Below, piece after piece: positions 34,610-44,511 of a DNA stretch of 64,000 nt (within the stretch, counting starts at the first letter, position 1; every line of letters starts with the position of its first letter). Both the position numbers and the translations under genes were made by a program. Origin of the DNA: Prosthecobacter sp. SYSU 5D2 (GTDB lineage: Bacteria > Verrucomicrobiota > Verrucomicrobiia > Verrucomicrobiales > Verrucomicrobiaceae); the NCBI RefSeq assembly GCF_039655865.1, contig NZ_JBBYXL010000005.1, positions 372,001 to 436,000 of the forward strand, read 5' to 3'. A model generated the notes under the pieces. That model was given only the letters and a program-made list of their open reading frames with translations. It did no database searches and had not been told where the DNA came from.

Positions 34610-37600
34610 ATGAAAATCATTCGCGACCTATTCGACCAGACCCGCCCGATTGACCGGCAAATTGTTGCCGTTATTAACTACGCAGCCGATGCGGAAAACC
34701 TGCTCATGCAGGAAATCAGTGAGTATGAAATCACCGACAGTCTCGCCCGCCATTACGAGCGTTTCATGATCAGCCTGGATGCCGGTTTCAAAGGAGACGG
34801 CAGCCACGAAGTTGGCGTGTGGGTGTCAGGTTTCTATGGATCGGGTAAAAGCTCATTCACCAAGTATTTGGGGTTTGCCCTCGATCCACGCCGGCGCATC
34901 GGCTCGGAGCCCTTCCTGACTTACCTCCAAAATCAGTTTCCTAGTCAGGCGTTGCGCTCACAGCTCGGCACGCTCGCGAAGAACTTCCCGGCCACGGTCA
35001 TCATGATCGACCTCGCTTCCGTGGCATCGGCTGATGCTGCCAGCTTGGGCGTATCCCGCCTCGTCTATCACAAGGTGCTGGAATGGGCAGGCTACTCGAA
35101 GGACGAAAAGATCGCTCTCCTGGAACTCATGATTGAGCGCGATGGACTCAGGGACAAGTTCGTTAAGTTGCTCAATGAGGAAGGCTTTGAGTGGAAGGAG
35201 TTGCAGGACGATCTCCTGGCTGCAAACTCCATTGTCAGCCGGGTGGCTTGTAAACTCTACCCCAAGCTTTGGAAGGACGAGGCCAGCTTCTCTCGTGTAA
35301 AAGTCGATTCGATCTATGGCGAGAATGAACGGCTGAAACAGATGCTTGATCTCATCGAGCGCCGCACCAAAAACCGGCGTGTTCTCTTCATTCTCGACGA
35401 AGTCGGCCAGTTCATTGAGGGCACGGACCGGCTGATTCTGAACATCCAGGGTTTCGCGGAAAACCTCAAGAACATTGGCCGTGGACAGGCCTGGATCATT
35501 GCCACCGCGCAACAGACCCTCCCCATGGCAGGGCCGTTGTTCAAGCTCAAGGACCGCTTCCCTGATCCTCTGCGCATCGACATCGAGTCCACCGACATCC
35601 GGGAGATCACTTATCGCCGTCTGCTCAAGAAGTCCCCGGAGGCAGTAGCGCTCCTCAAAAAACGCTTCAACGAGCACTCTGGCGCGATCACCTCGGCCAC
35701 GCAGTTGAAGAACACCAAGCATCTTCAGACACATCTGGATGCGGATGTTTTCGCCCGGCTTTATCCGTTCCTGCCGCAGCATTTCAATATCCTCATGGAG
35801 TTGTTGCGCAGTCTGGCCAGATCCACCGGCGGCATTGGCCTCCGTTCCACGCTCAAAGTGATTCAGGACGTGCTCGTGGACATCAAAGGCCAGCAGGCCG
35901 GCGTCCACCTCGCCGACCGTCCCGTGGGCACGTTGGCTACTGCGGACATCTTTTTCGACACGCTGCGTTCAGATCTTGAACGTGCGAATCGTCCCTTGGT
36001 TGAGACGGTGGCCAAAGTTGGCACCGCTTACGGTCAGGGCTCCGTGCATCACCGGGTGGCAAAGACCGTTGCCGTTCTGCAATTCGTCGAAGGTTTTCCC
36101 ATCAGCACGCACAATGCCGCTGCAATGCTGCACGCTTCCGCCAGCGCCACGCCTGAGCACGAAGCCGTGGAGAAGGCGGTCAAGGACATGCTGGAGGACA
36201 AGGAACTTCCCCTCGAAATCATCGACGGCTCACTGCGCTTCATGAGTGAGGCCGTGTCTCATATCCTCACGGAACAGAGTACGCTCAGGCCATCGACCAA
36301 TGATCAACTCACCATCTTAAACGAAATCTTGCGTGAGCAAATCTTCAGTCCAGAGCCAAGTGCTCGATTGGAAAACACCAAGAACGTCAAGGCGCAGGTG
36401 AAGCTCCTTCACGGCACCATGCCCGTCGCGGTGACGCACAGCAAAGAGGACCTTGAAATTCACTTGGAATTGGCACCCGCCGCTGAGACCACCACCCGCA
36501 CCACGGATCGGCTGAATGACTCCCGCATTCCGTCGAATCGTAATGTTCTCTACCTGCTCGGCGAGGATTCGCACACGATTGGTGACATCATCACCCGCAT
36601 CTATCGATGTGAAGAAATCCATCGCCGGCACCGCACCGAGGCCGCCGAAAAGGAAGTGTCGCAGTTCATCGTCGCTCAAAAGAACCGTGCCGATCAGCTC
36701 AAGCGTGATCTTGACACTGCCTTGCAGAACGCCTTTCTGAAAGGCTCCTTCATCTTCCGGGGCACTAACATCGCCGTCAGCACACGAGGCACTGAGTTGC
36801 GTCATGCGTGCAATGCACAGCTAAGCCTGATGGCTGCCGAAGTATTTCCCTCCTACAAGCACGCCCCCCAGAATCTGGACACCAACATCGCGGAGAAGCT
36901 TCTGCTGGCTCCCGATCTCTCTGTCATCTCGTCAGGCATTGATCCCTTGGGCATTGTCGAAAAAGCCGGCAACGCCACCAAGGTTCGTCTCGATCATCCG
37001 GCCCTCGTTGCCATCCTCGACTACCTGCGCACACGCGGCGAAGTCGATGGCAAAAAGTTAATCGACGACTTCAACCGTGCTCCTTACGGCTGGTTCAAGG
37101 ACACCACTCGCTACATCGTTTCGGGTCTTCTCATCTCCCAGGCCATTCGAATCAAGGTCGGCAGCCAATGGCTGGAGGCTGTAGGCCCAAAAGCCATCGA
37201 AGCCCTGAAGAACAACAACACCTTTGCGAAGATCGACATCGCCACCAACGACAAGCAGATCCCGCAAGAGACGCTGAATCGTGCCGCCAAGCGTTTGCTA
37301 GATCTGACGGGTGATAAGGTGCTGCCAATGGCTCCAAAGATCAGCCAGGCGGTGCTAAAGCACTTCCCGTCATTCCGCAACGAATATGCATCCCTGGCTG
37401 TGGAGCTGACTTCCTCCAGTCTCCCGGGAGCGGACCGCGCTCAGTCTTTGTCCAAGCAGTTGTCACAGATCCTCGACCGCGACGCATCGGATGCGCCAGT
37501 CACACTCGGGGCCGAGCAATCCACGCTCGTTGATAACCTTGCGTGGGCTCGCGAGGTCCGGGCATCCTTGAGTGACGGTCTTGGAAACGATGCCAAGGAA

Positions 37601-38236
37601 GCCTCGTCCTTGTCCAATGCCATCGCCTCGCTTCCGAAGGTGGGCACTCTGGAGAAGCTGGCATCGTCCACTTCCTCCATTCGGGATGAGCTTCAGGAAT
37701 GCCTGAACCGGGAGGACTTCTTCCATGCGGCGTCGGACATCCGCAATCGTCTCACCTCCCTGCGTCAGCATGTGAAGGCTGCCGCTGGTGAGCTGGTTAA
37801 GGAAATTGAAAACCACGTTGCCAGCCAGCGTGATTCCATCACCAGCATGGAGGAGTGGACTGGCCTGCCTGAAGAAGATCGTGCAGAGTTCTCGTCACGT
37901 CTCGACGGACTGGTGCTTCCAAAGTCGCAGGACATTGCAGGCATCAGCCAGTTGCTGAATCGGCGCATGGAAATCGATGCGGCCATCACCCAGGTTCGTA
38001 GCGCCGTCATCGAGCGTCACAGGAAGTGGCAGGAGGAGCAGAATCGTCCCCCGACACCCGAACCTGAAACTCCCGGTGAAAAGCCCAAGCCCAAACCCGC
38101 TCTCAAGGTACGCCTGCGTCGCCACTACACTTCCACGGATCAGCCAGCTTTGGAGAAGGCCGTTGGCGAGCTCACTTCCGGCCTCGCTTCATTGAAGGCC
38201 CAGACCGCTTCCGAGATCACCCTTGACCTCGACTAA
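34610..38236 (+). CDS. brxC: BREX ATPase BrxC (DUF499-type/PglY family)
   Basis: 1208 aa. The P-loop is VSGFYGSGKSSFTKYLG and Walker B is RVLFILDEVGQFIEG; ARSTGGIGLRSTLKVIQDVL follows in the ORC/STAND-like core. The C-terminal half is long and helical, ending in a proline-rich hinge (RPPTPEPETPGEKPKPKP) before the last 45 residues. Length is usual for BrxC. BrxC is the large ATPase core of BREX complexes and is essential for restriction. The stop overlaps a TTG of the pglX frame. Confidence 0.93.
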   Translation: MKIIRDLFDQTRPIDRQIVAVINYAADAENLLMQEISEYEITDSLARHYERFMISLDAGFKGDGSHEVGVWVSGFYGSGKSSFTKYLGFALDPRRRIGSEPFLTYLQNQFPSQALRSQLGTLAKNFPATVIMIDLASVASADAASLGVSRLVYHKVLEWAGYSKDEKIALLELMIERDGLRDKFVKLLNEEGFEWKELQDDLLAANSIVSRVACKLYPKLWKDEASFSRVKVDSIYGENERLKQMLDLIERRTKNRRVLFILDEVGQFIEGTDRLILNIQGFAENLKNIGRGQAWIIATAQQTLPMAGPLFKLKDRFPDPLRIDIESTDIREITYRRLLKKSPEAVALLKKRFNEHSGAITSATQLKNTKHLQTHLDADVFARLYPFLPQHFNILMELLRSLARSTGGIGLRSTLKVIQDVLVDIKGQQAGVHLADRPVGTLATADIFFDTLRSDLERANRPLVETVAKVGTAYGQGSVHHRVAKTVAVLQFVEGFPISTHNAAAMLHASASATPEHEAVEKAVKDMLEDKELPLEIIDGSLRFMSEAVSHILTEQSTLRPSTNDQLTILNEILREQIFSPEPSARLENTKNVKAQVKLLHGTMPVAVTHSKEDLEIHLELAPAAETTTRTTDRLNDSRIPSNRNVLYLLGEDSHTIGDIITRIYRCEEIHRRHRTEAAEKEVSQFIVAQKNRADQLKRDLDTALQNAFLKGSFIFRGTNIAVSTRGTELRHACNAQLSLMAAEVFPSYKHAPQNLDTNIAEKLLLAPDLSVISSGIDPLGIVEKAGNATKVRLDHPALVAILDYLRTRGEVDGKKLIDDFNRAPYGWFKDTTRYIVSGLLISQAIRIKVGSQWLEAVGPKAIEALKNNNTFAKIDIATNDKQIPQETLNRAAKRLLDLTGDKVLPMAPKISQAVLKHFPSFRNEYASLAVELTSSSLPGADRAQSLSKQLSQILDRDASDAPVTLGAEQSTLVDNLAWAREVRASLSDGLGNDAKEASSLSNAIASLPKVGTLEKLASSTSSIRDELQECLNREDFFHAASDIRNRLTSLRQHVKAAAGELVKEIENHVASQRDSITSMEEWTGLPEEDRAEFSSRLDGLVLPKSQDIAGISQLLNRRMEIDAAITQVRSAVIERHRKWQEEQNRPPTPEPETPGEKPKPKPALKVRLRRHYTSTDQPALEKAVGELTSGLASLKAQTASEITLDLD

Positions 38237-38243
38237 TTCCTTC

Positions 38244-41200
38244 ATGGCCTTCGACCAAAAAACCCGCAACCTCCTCCAGCGCACCGTCAGCGCCTGCCGC
38301 AATCTGCTGGACACCGAATTCGCCGCCCAGCGCCGCAGCATCTTCGGCATCAATGACGACGGCACCGCCGCTCCGTTGGAGACACTGAGCCATTTGTCGG
38401 ATGAAGACATGCAGACGGCCAGGCTCCTGCGTGATCGCTTGGATCACCTCGTCGCCGGCCTGGTGTCTCAGGGCAAAAAGGAAGCCAAGGCGCGGAAGGA
38501 AGCGGTGGGTCGAGTCACCCGCGAACAAGCCTTCACCGTGCTAAACCGCCTGGCAGCTTTGCGCATGTCAGAGGAGCGGGAGATTGTGCTGGAGTGCGTG
38601 CGCCAGGGCACCGCTTCGGAGGGATTTCAACTGTTCATGCAAAGCGCTGGCGGGGCCTTGGGCGGCAACTTCGAGTCCTACCGTGCCTACCTCTTCCTGC
38701 TGTTTGACGAGCTGGCCATCGATCTCGGCGTCCTCTTCAGCCGCTGGGACCCTGCCGGCCTGCTTTTTCCACGTCAGGAAGCCCTAGAAGCCGTGCTGCG
38801 CGAACTCAACGGCACTGGCACCGCTGCGACCCGTGAGGATATCACTCCCGAGGCTTTTAATGCCATCTGGGCTGAGGACGAAACCATTGGCTGGATCTAC
38901 CAATACTATAACGATACCGAAGAACGTGCCCTTATGCGGGATCCTAAACGCGGAGGTTCCGCCGCCCCGCGCAACAGCCGCGAGTTGGCCGTCCGCAACC
39001 AGTTCTTCACCCCGCGCTACGTGGTCGAGTTCCTCACCGACAACACGCTGGGGCGCATCTGGTATGAGATGACGCAGGGCATCACCACGCTCATAGGGCA
39101 GTGCCGCTACCTCGTCCGCCGCCCGAACGAAATCTTCCTCCAGCCGGGCGAAACCGCCCCAGAACAGCCAAAGCAGGACAACCTCTCCCAAGAAGACCTG
39201 CTCCGCGCGCCCCTCTTCATCCCCCACCGCCCGCTCAAGGACCCGCGCACCATCCTCATGCTCGATCCCGCGTGCGGCTCGATGCACTTCGGCCTCTACG
39301 CCTTCGACCTGTTCGAGGTCATCTACGAAGAAGCGTGGGCGCTGGAGGAAAAGCTCGGCGCGGACGCCCTGAGCCGGCCGCCGGGGATGAAATCCCTGCA
39401 CGCCACCTATGCCGGCAAGGACGCCTTCCTGAAAGACGTGCCCCGCCTCATCATCGAGCACAACCTCCACGGCATCGACATCGACCCGCGCTGCGCCCAG
39501 ATCGCCGGCCTCTCCCTCTGGCTGCGGGCGCAGCGGGCCTGGAAAGACATGGGCCTTGCGCCTGCGCAACGCCCGGCCATCAAACGCTCGAACATCGTCT
39601 GCGCCGAGCCGATGCCCGGCGAGAAGGCGCTGCTGCGCGAATTCGTCGAGCGCGAGTTCCCAGCAGCGGAACGCGCCGTCTGCCTGCGGCTGCTGGAGGC
39701 CATCTTCGACAAAATGCAACTGGCCGGCGAGGCCGGCTCGCTGCTCAAGATCGAGGAGGAAATCCGCAGCGCCATCGAGGACGCCCGCGAGGCGTGGCAG
39801 AATCTCGCCACCAAACCGCCGGAGCTGTTCACCACCACGGAACTGAACCAAATCTCCACCGCTCCCGAACTGACCGGAATGGAACAGGCCGTCTCTTCCC
39901 TGACCTCCGACTCCCTACACCTGACCACCGACTTCTGGGAGCGCATCGAGGAACGCATCTACGCCGCCCTGCGCGACTACGCCGAGCAGGCCGAGAACGG
40001 CGGCGGCTTCCAGCGCCGGCTCTTTGCCGAGGACGCCGCGCGGGGCTTCGCCTTCATTGATGTCTGCCGCAAACGCTACGACGTGGTAGAAATGAATCCA
40101 CCATTCGGAGAAGTGCCTATTAATGCACGCGACTACATCGGCGACTCATATGTTGAATCTAAGAGCGATATCGGAATGGCCTTTGTTAATTGTTTCACTG
40201 CAAGGCTCGACCAGCATGGCCGTTTGGGTGCGATAACCAGCCGGATGTTCGTCGCAAATGAGATGCTCGAAACTTGGCGTGATGCCTATCTATTAGGTGC
40301 GACATCTGGTTTGAATTGCTTGCTCGATTTGGGATACGGAGTTCTTGACGGTGCAAAGGTAGAGGCGGCGGCGTTTGTAATCGACCGTGGGAATACCCAA
40401 TGCTCTCAATCAACCTTCGTGCGGGTTCTTGACTCCCCCGACAAGGAAACAGCCACGACTGAACTGCTCGTAGGCGGCGGGCGTGTCCGTGGAGGTTGCA
40501 TTTTCTACCATCAATTAGACAGCTTTCACGCACTACCCGGTCACGTGTTGGCTTACCAACTTCCGCTTTCATTAGCTCGTCGAGTTACAGGCGGAGTTAA
40601 TCTCACTGCTTTGGGAGGAAAGGCTGTGGTCGGATTGCAGCCCAGTGACAACTTTCGCTTTGTGCGGCTCGCATGGGAAATACCCTCCGAGGGAGTTGGT
40701 AGAGGTGCTGCCTGGACCTATTACGCCAAGGGAGGAGAATACCAGCCCTATTGGGATGACATCCATTTGGTTGTGAACTGGGCCAGCAATGGGGCAGAGA
40801 TTCGGAACTTTGTTGATGAGAACGGGAAGATTCGCTCGCGACCACAAAACCTACCGTATTATTTCAATGCCGGCGTGACATGGCCTGAACGCACGTCGAG
40901 CGATTTCTCACCAAGAGTGCTTCCGGAAGGGTGTATTTTCAGCGTCGTTGGCCTAGGTATATTCTGCGGGACAGCGAATCTAAACCTCGCCTATATTGCA
41001 GGAGCATACTCGCGAGCGTTCAAGTTAATTATTGATGCTGTGTATGGCTCTGGAGATGCGTCTTCACCGGGAGCCATGGGGACACACTATCGGTCTGGCG
41101 TTCTCGAAATGCTTCCGGCTCCGTTATGGGCGGGTGCGGATGGGATTAGAGAACACGCACTGCGTCTTGTGAGCGATGGATTGAGGCTTTTCGAAAGTGA

Positions 41201-42665
41201 TGAAACGTCGCGATACTTCTCATGTGGTGCAGCCGCCGGTAGACTGATCCGTCAGCATGTTGATGTTGAGATCGTAGAAGCATCAGCGCGATTGTCCCGG
41301 ATGATCGACGATCATGCGGTAGTGGACGCCAAGGTGCTTGATGAGCTTGGTTTCGATGAAACTGACCGGGGGACTGTCAATGCCTTGGTCGGCCCTCACC
41401 CCGGCTCATACGTAAAGACCATTCTCCCAGAGGACATCGCCCATGTAGAAGTCCTGTGGAAATTATCGGAATCTGATCTCATCCGAGTGGCCACGTCGAA
41501 ACACGGCGCTCGCCGTCAATTGACGATGAAGTCATATGCTGCGAATCGGCGTTATGAATTGGTTGCCCACGCCTTAGAGATTGATGCGCGGAATGTCGCC
41601 GAAGTTGTTGCAGAGCATTTGTTCCGAGAGCCGGACATGGAGGCTGGGGTTGCTGCCCGTATTGTGTCTTGGCTCGTAGGCAGCGCCTTCGGCCGCTGGG
41701 ACATCCGGTATGCGACGGGCGAGCAGGCCGCGCCGGAGTTGCCCGACCCGTTTGCGCCTTTGCCGGTATGTCCGCCCGGCCAGTTGCAGAACGCGCAGGG
41801 CTTGCCCGCCTGCCCGGAGGAAGTGCCCGCCGCGTATCCCGTCCGCATCCCGTGGGACGGCATCCTCGTGGATGACCCGAATCATCCGCTGGACATCGAG
41901 CACCGCGTCCGCGAGGTCATTGAAATCATCTGGAGTAGCCAAGAGGGCGGCCCAACTGCCGAAGCCATCGAACACGAAGCCTGCGAAATCCTCGACGTGA
42001 AATCGTTACGCGACTATTTTCGCAAGCCCGCCGGCTTCTTCGCCGATCACCTGAAACGCTATTCCAAGAGCCGCCGGCAAGCGCCCATCTACTGGCCGCT
42101 GTCCACCGCCTCCGGCAGCTACACGCTCTGGATCTATTACCACCGCCTCACGCCGGACACGCTCTACAAGTGCCTCCAGCAGTTCGTGGAGCCGAAGATC
42201 AAGGATGTGGAGCAGGACATCCACCGCCTCCGCACCATGCTCAGCTCCGACGAAGGCGGCAGCAAGGAACGCGAACAACTGAAGAACGCCGAAACCCTCC
42301 TCAACGAGCTGAAGGAGATGCACGTCGAACTGAGCCTATGGGCACCCAAATGGAAACCCAACCTCAACGACGGCGTCCTCATCACCGCCTGCCCTCTCTG
42401 GAAACTCTTCCGCCTGCCTAAGTGGCGCAAAGACCTCGAAACCTGTTGGAAAGAACTGGAAATGGGCAGCTACGATTGGGCTCACCTCGCTCTCACTATC
42501 CGCCCCAGAGAGGTCCGGGAAAAATGTAAAACAGATCGCTCCCTAGCCATCGCCCACGAATTGGAGGAGCTTTGCGAGGTGAAGGCGCGTGAGCCGAAGA
42601 AGAGGGCCGCGAAGAAGACGGCAAAGAAGAAAAGCAAATCTAGTGAACAGGAGGACCTGCTGTGA
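38244..42665 (+). CDS. pglX: BREX-1 adenine-specific DNA methyltransferase PglX
   Basis: 1473 aa from ATG 38244; an in-frame TTG at 38223 overlaps brxC. SAM-binding motif I is LMLDPACGSMHFGLYAFDLFE and the catalytic motif is VVEMNPPFGEVP (NPPF), marking an N6-adenine methyltransferase. It marks host DNA at a non-palindromic BREX site and is needed for defence. The stretch 40085-41650, the expected specificity region, is clearly less GC-rich than either side. The C terminus ends in a Lys-rich tail (KKRAAKKTAKKKSKS). Its TGA overlaps the next GTG. Confidence 0.95.
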   Translation: MAFDQKTRNLLQRTVSACRNLLDTEFAAQRRSIFGINDDGTAAPLETLSHLSDEDMQTARLLRDRLDHLVAGLVSQGKKEAKARKEAVGRVTREQAFTVLNRLAALRMSEEREIVLECVRQGTASEGFQLFMQSAGGALGGNFESYRAYLFLLFDELAIDLGVLFSRWDPAGLLFPRQEALEAVLRELNGTGTAATREDITPEAFNAIWAEDETIGWIYQYYNDTEERALMRDPKRGGSAAPRNSRELAVRNQFFTPRYVVEFLTDNTLGRIWYEMTQGITTLIGQCRYLVRRPNEIFLQPGETAPEQPKQDNLSQEDLLRAPLFIPHRPLKDPRTILMLDPACGSMHFGLYAFDLFEVIYEEAWALEEKLGADALSRPPGMKSLHATYAGKDAFLKDVPRLIIEHNLHGIDIDPRCAQIAGLSLWLRAQRAWKDMGLAPAQRPAIKRSNIVCAEPMPGEKALLREFVEREFPAAERAVCLRLLEAIFDKMQLAGEAGSLLKIEEEIRSAIEDAREAWQNLATKPPELFTTTELNQISTAPELTGMEQAVSSLTSDSLHLTTDFWERIEERIYAALRDYAEQAENGGGFQRRLFAEDAARGFAFIDVCRKRYDVVEMNPPFGEVPINARDYIGDSYVESKSDIGMAFVNCFTARLDQHGRLGAITSRMFVANEMLETWRDAYLLGATSGLNCLLDLGYGVLDGAKVEAAAFVIDRGNTQCSQSTFVRVLDSPDKETATTELLVGGGRVRGGCIFYHQLDSFHALPGHVLAYQLPLSLARRVTGGVNLTALGGKAVVGLQPSDNFRFVRLAWEIPSEGVGRGAAWTYYAKGGEYQPYWDDIHLVVNWASNGAEIRNFVDENGKIRSRPQNLPYYFNAGVTWPERTSSDFSPRVLPEGCIFSVVGLGIFCGTANLNLAYIAGAYSRAFKLIIDAVYGSGDASSPGAMGTHYRSGVLEMLPAPLWAGADGIREHALRLVSDGLRLFESDETSRYFSCGAAAGRLIRQHVDVEIVEASARLSRMIDDHAVVDAKVLDELGFDETDRGTVNALVGPHPGSYVKTILPEDIAHVEVLWKLSESDLIRVATSKHGARRQLTMKSYAANRRYELVAHALEIDARNVAEVVAEHLFREPDMEAGVAARIVSWLVGSAFGRWDIRYATGEQAAPELPDPFAPLPVCPPGQLQNAQGLPACPEEVPAAYPVRIPWDGILVDDPNHPLDIEHRVREVIEIIWSSQEGGPTAEAIEHEACEILDVKSLRDYFRKPAGFFADHLKRYSKSRRQAPIYWPLSTASGSYTLWIYYHRLTPDTLYKCLQQFVEPKIKDVEQDIHRLRTMLSSDEGGSKEREQLKNAETLLNELKEMHVELSLWAPKWKPNLNDGVLITACPLWKLFRLPKWRKDLETCWKELEMGSYDWAHLALTIRPREVREKCKTDRSLAIAHELEELCEVKAREPKKRAAKKTAKKKSKSSEQEDLL

Positions 42666-44482
42666 CTCCCAACCTAGCCGCAGTCGAGAGTCCAGGAACC
42701 GTTCAAACCTCAGAGTTTGAGTCCCTCAGCATTTATGAGGTCATCGGGCGGTTAAACAGCTCGCAACAGCGCCCGCTTTACCTGCCCGCCATCCAAAGAC
42801 GATTCGTCTGGGGCATGGCACAGATTTGCGAGCTGTTTGACTCAATGATGCGCGGTTATCCGATTGGGACTTTCCTGTTCTGGGAAGTGGCTGACGAGCT
42901 GCGAAACGACTACGCTTTTTACGAGTTCATCCGCGACTACAACGAACACGCGGACCATCGTGCCAACCGCACGGCCCCACGCACCCTGCCACCAGGACTG
43001 ACTGGGGTGCTAGATGGTCAACAGCGTCTCAATTCCATGTATGTGGCGCTACAAGGAAGTTATTCGGCTTTCATCGGCGGCCAGGGGAACTTCAGGGCTC
43101 GATTGGATAGTTTTCCACGCCGTGAATTTCATCTGAATGTCTTCTTTGCCCCGGCTGAAGACGATAAGCAGCATTACCAATTCCGGTTCCTCACCGAGTG
43201 GGAGAGTTCACCTGTGCGCTTTGATGCGAAGCATTATTGGTTCCCTGTGTCGGCCATTTATCATTCTACCTGTCAGCAAGAGGTGGAACGGCAATGGATG
43301 CATTATGTCACCAAGACTGGCACCCGAGATAAATTAACAGAGAATCAGAGTGAAAAGGCAATCTCAACGCTGGAGTTATTGCGGCGGCGCATTCGTGACG
43401 AAAAGCTCATTACGTATTTCCCAATTCGTCAGCGGGACCTGACTGAAGCCTTGCAGATTTTCATCCGCGCAAACAACGGAGGCACCACAGTCACGGATGC
43501 GCAGATGATCTTCTCCACCATCATCGCCCATTGGCAGGAAGGCAGAGCCAGGATTGAGGCGTTAAGAGACTCTATCAATGACCTGGGAAACGGATTTCAG
43601 TTCGAGATCACCCACATCATGCTGGCCTGTCTGGCGCTCTCCGGCTGCCCGATCCGCCTGCGAATTGAGTCCTTCAAGCCCGCTCATGTGGATACGATCC
43701 GGGAATGTTGGCCGGCGATCTGCGAGACTCTACAGGCAGCCGCCAACATGGCCGTTCGATGGGGGCTGTCAGGCAATCACGGAATTCGTCAGCATTCAAT
43801 CATAGCACTCGCCATCCTTCTGAGAGCGGGAGTTAAGACACCAGCCTCTGATGATCACCTTCGATTGTTTGTGCTCCGATCTCTTGTTTGTGAGCTTTAT
43901 AGACGGCCCGAACGCACGCTGGCACTTGTCCAAGAGTACGCTGATGATCATTTGGCTTTAGGCTCCGTATTCGTGCTCGACCACTTTGAATCCGTCTTTG
44001 AGCTTCCCTCTGGGCAGGGATTGGGAATAACGCCAGAGGACTTGGAAAAGCTGCTGACCATCCACATTGGAGATTCAAGGACCTATGTTCTTCTGACACT
44101 TCTGCATCATCATCATGCGGTGCATCAGCACGCCTTTCAGAAAGATCACATTCACCCAAGCTCCCGTTTCGCAGATTTAAAGGAATTCAAACTGGGCAGT
44201 GAAGGTGAAGCACTTTGGCACCAATGGAAGGATCAGCTCCCCAACATTCAGTTGCTTCAGGAAGGTGAAAACAACTACAAGCGGGCCAAGGCATTCAAGG
44301 ATTGGCTTCCGATCTACCTTCCCAATTCCGAGGCTCAGAAGGCCTATCTAGCTCAGAACGACATACCCGCTGACGTCAGCCTCGATTTCGTGGATTTCGA
44401 ATCCTTCTTCAACCGCCGCAAGGAAAGGCTCCGCCAGCGACTTAAAAACCTACTAGGAGTGTCCGCTGTAAACGAGTCTTGA
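42662..44482 (+). CDS. GmrSD-like DUF262 protein with C-terminal HNH nuclease motif
   Basis: 606 aa starting at GTG 42662 in a GTGA overlap with pglX. The DUF262 domain shows LPAIQRRFVWGMAQI, VLDGQQRLNSMYVAL (nucleotide-binding DGQQR) and ANNGGTTVTDAQMIF. Near the C terminus FQKDHIHPSSRF and NIQLLQEGENNYKRAK match the HNH/DUF1524 pattern of GmrSD type IV restriction enzymes, which use NTP to cut modified DNA. BrxU, an enzyme of this kind, is known between pglX and pglZ in an Escherichia BREX locus, so a companion role against phages with modified DNA is plausible. Confidence 0.85.
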   Translation: MTPNLAAVESPGTVQTSEFESLSIYEVIGRLNSSQQRPLYLPAIQRRFVWGMAQICELFDSMMRGYPIGTFLFWEVADELRNDYAFYEFIRDYNEHADHRANRTAPRTLPPGLTGVLDGQQRLNSMYVALQGSYSAFIGGQGNFRARLDSFPRREFHLNVFFAPAEDDKQHYQFRFLTEWESSPVRFDAKHYWFPVSAIYHSTCQQEVERQWMHYVTKTGTRDKLTENQSEKAISTLELLRRRIRDEKLITYFPIRQRDLTEALQIFIRANNGGTTVTDAQMIFSTIIAHWQEGRARIEALRDSINDLGNGFQFEITHIMLACLALSGCPIRLRIESFKPAHVDTIRECWPAICETLQAAANMAVRWGLSGNHGIRQHSIIALAILLRAGVKTPASDDHLRLFVLRSLVCELYRRPERTLALVQEYADDHLALGSVFVLDHFESVFELPSGQGLGITPEDLEKLLTIHIGDSRTYVLLTLLHHHHAVHQHAFQKDHIHPSSRFADLKEFKLGSEGEALWHQWKDQLPNIQLLQEGENNYKRAKAFKDWLPIYLPNSEAQKAYLAQNDIPADVSLDFVDFESFFNRRKERLRQRLKNLLGVSAVNES

Positions 44483-44511
44483 ATGCTTCTGCATGTTCTG
44501 TCTATACCTCT

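Noticed and set aside
39101-40060. 319-aa plus-strand frame rich in Arg and Pro
   Set aside because: Out-of-frame reading of GC-rich pglX.
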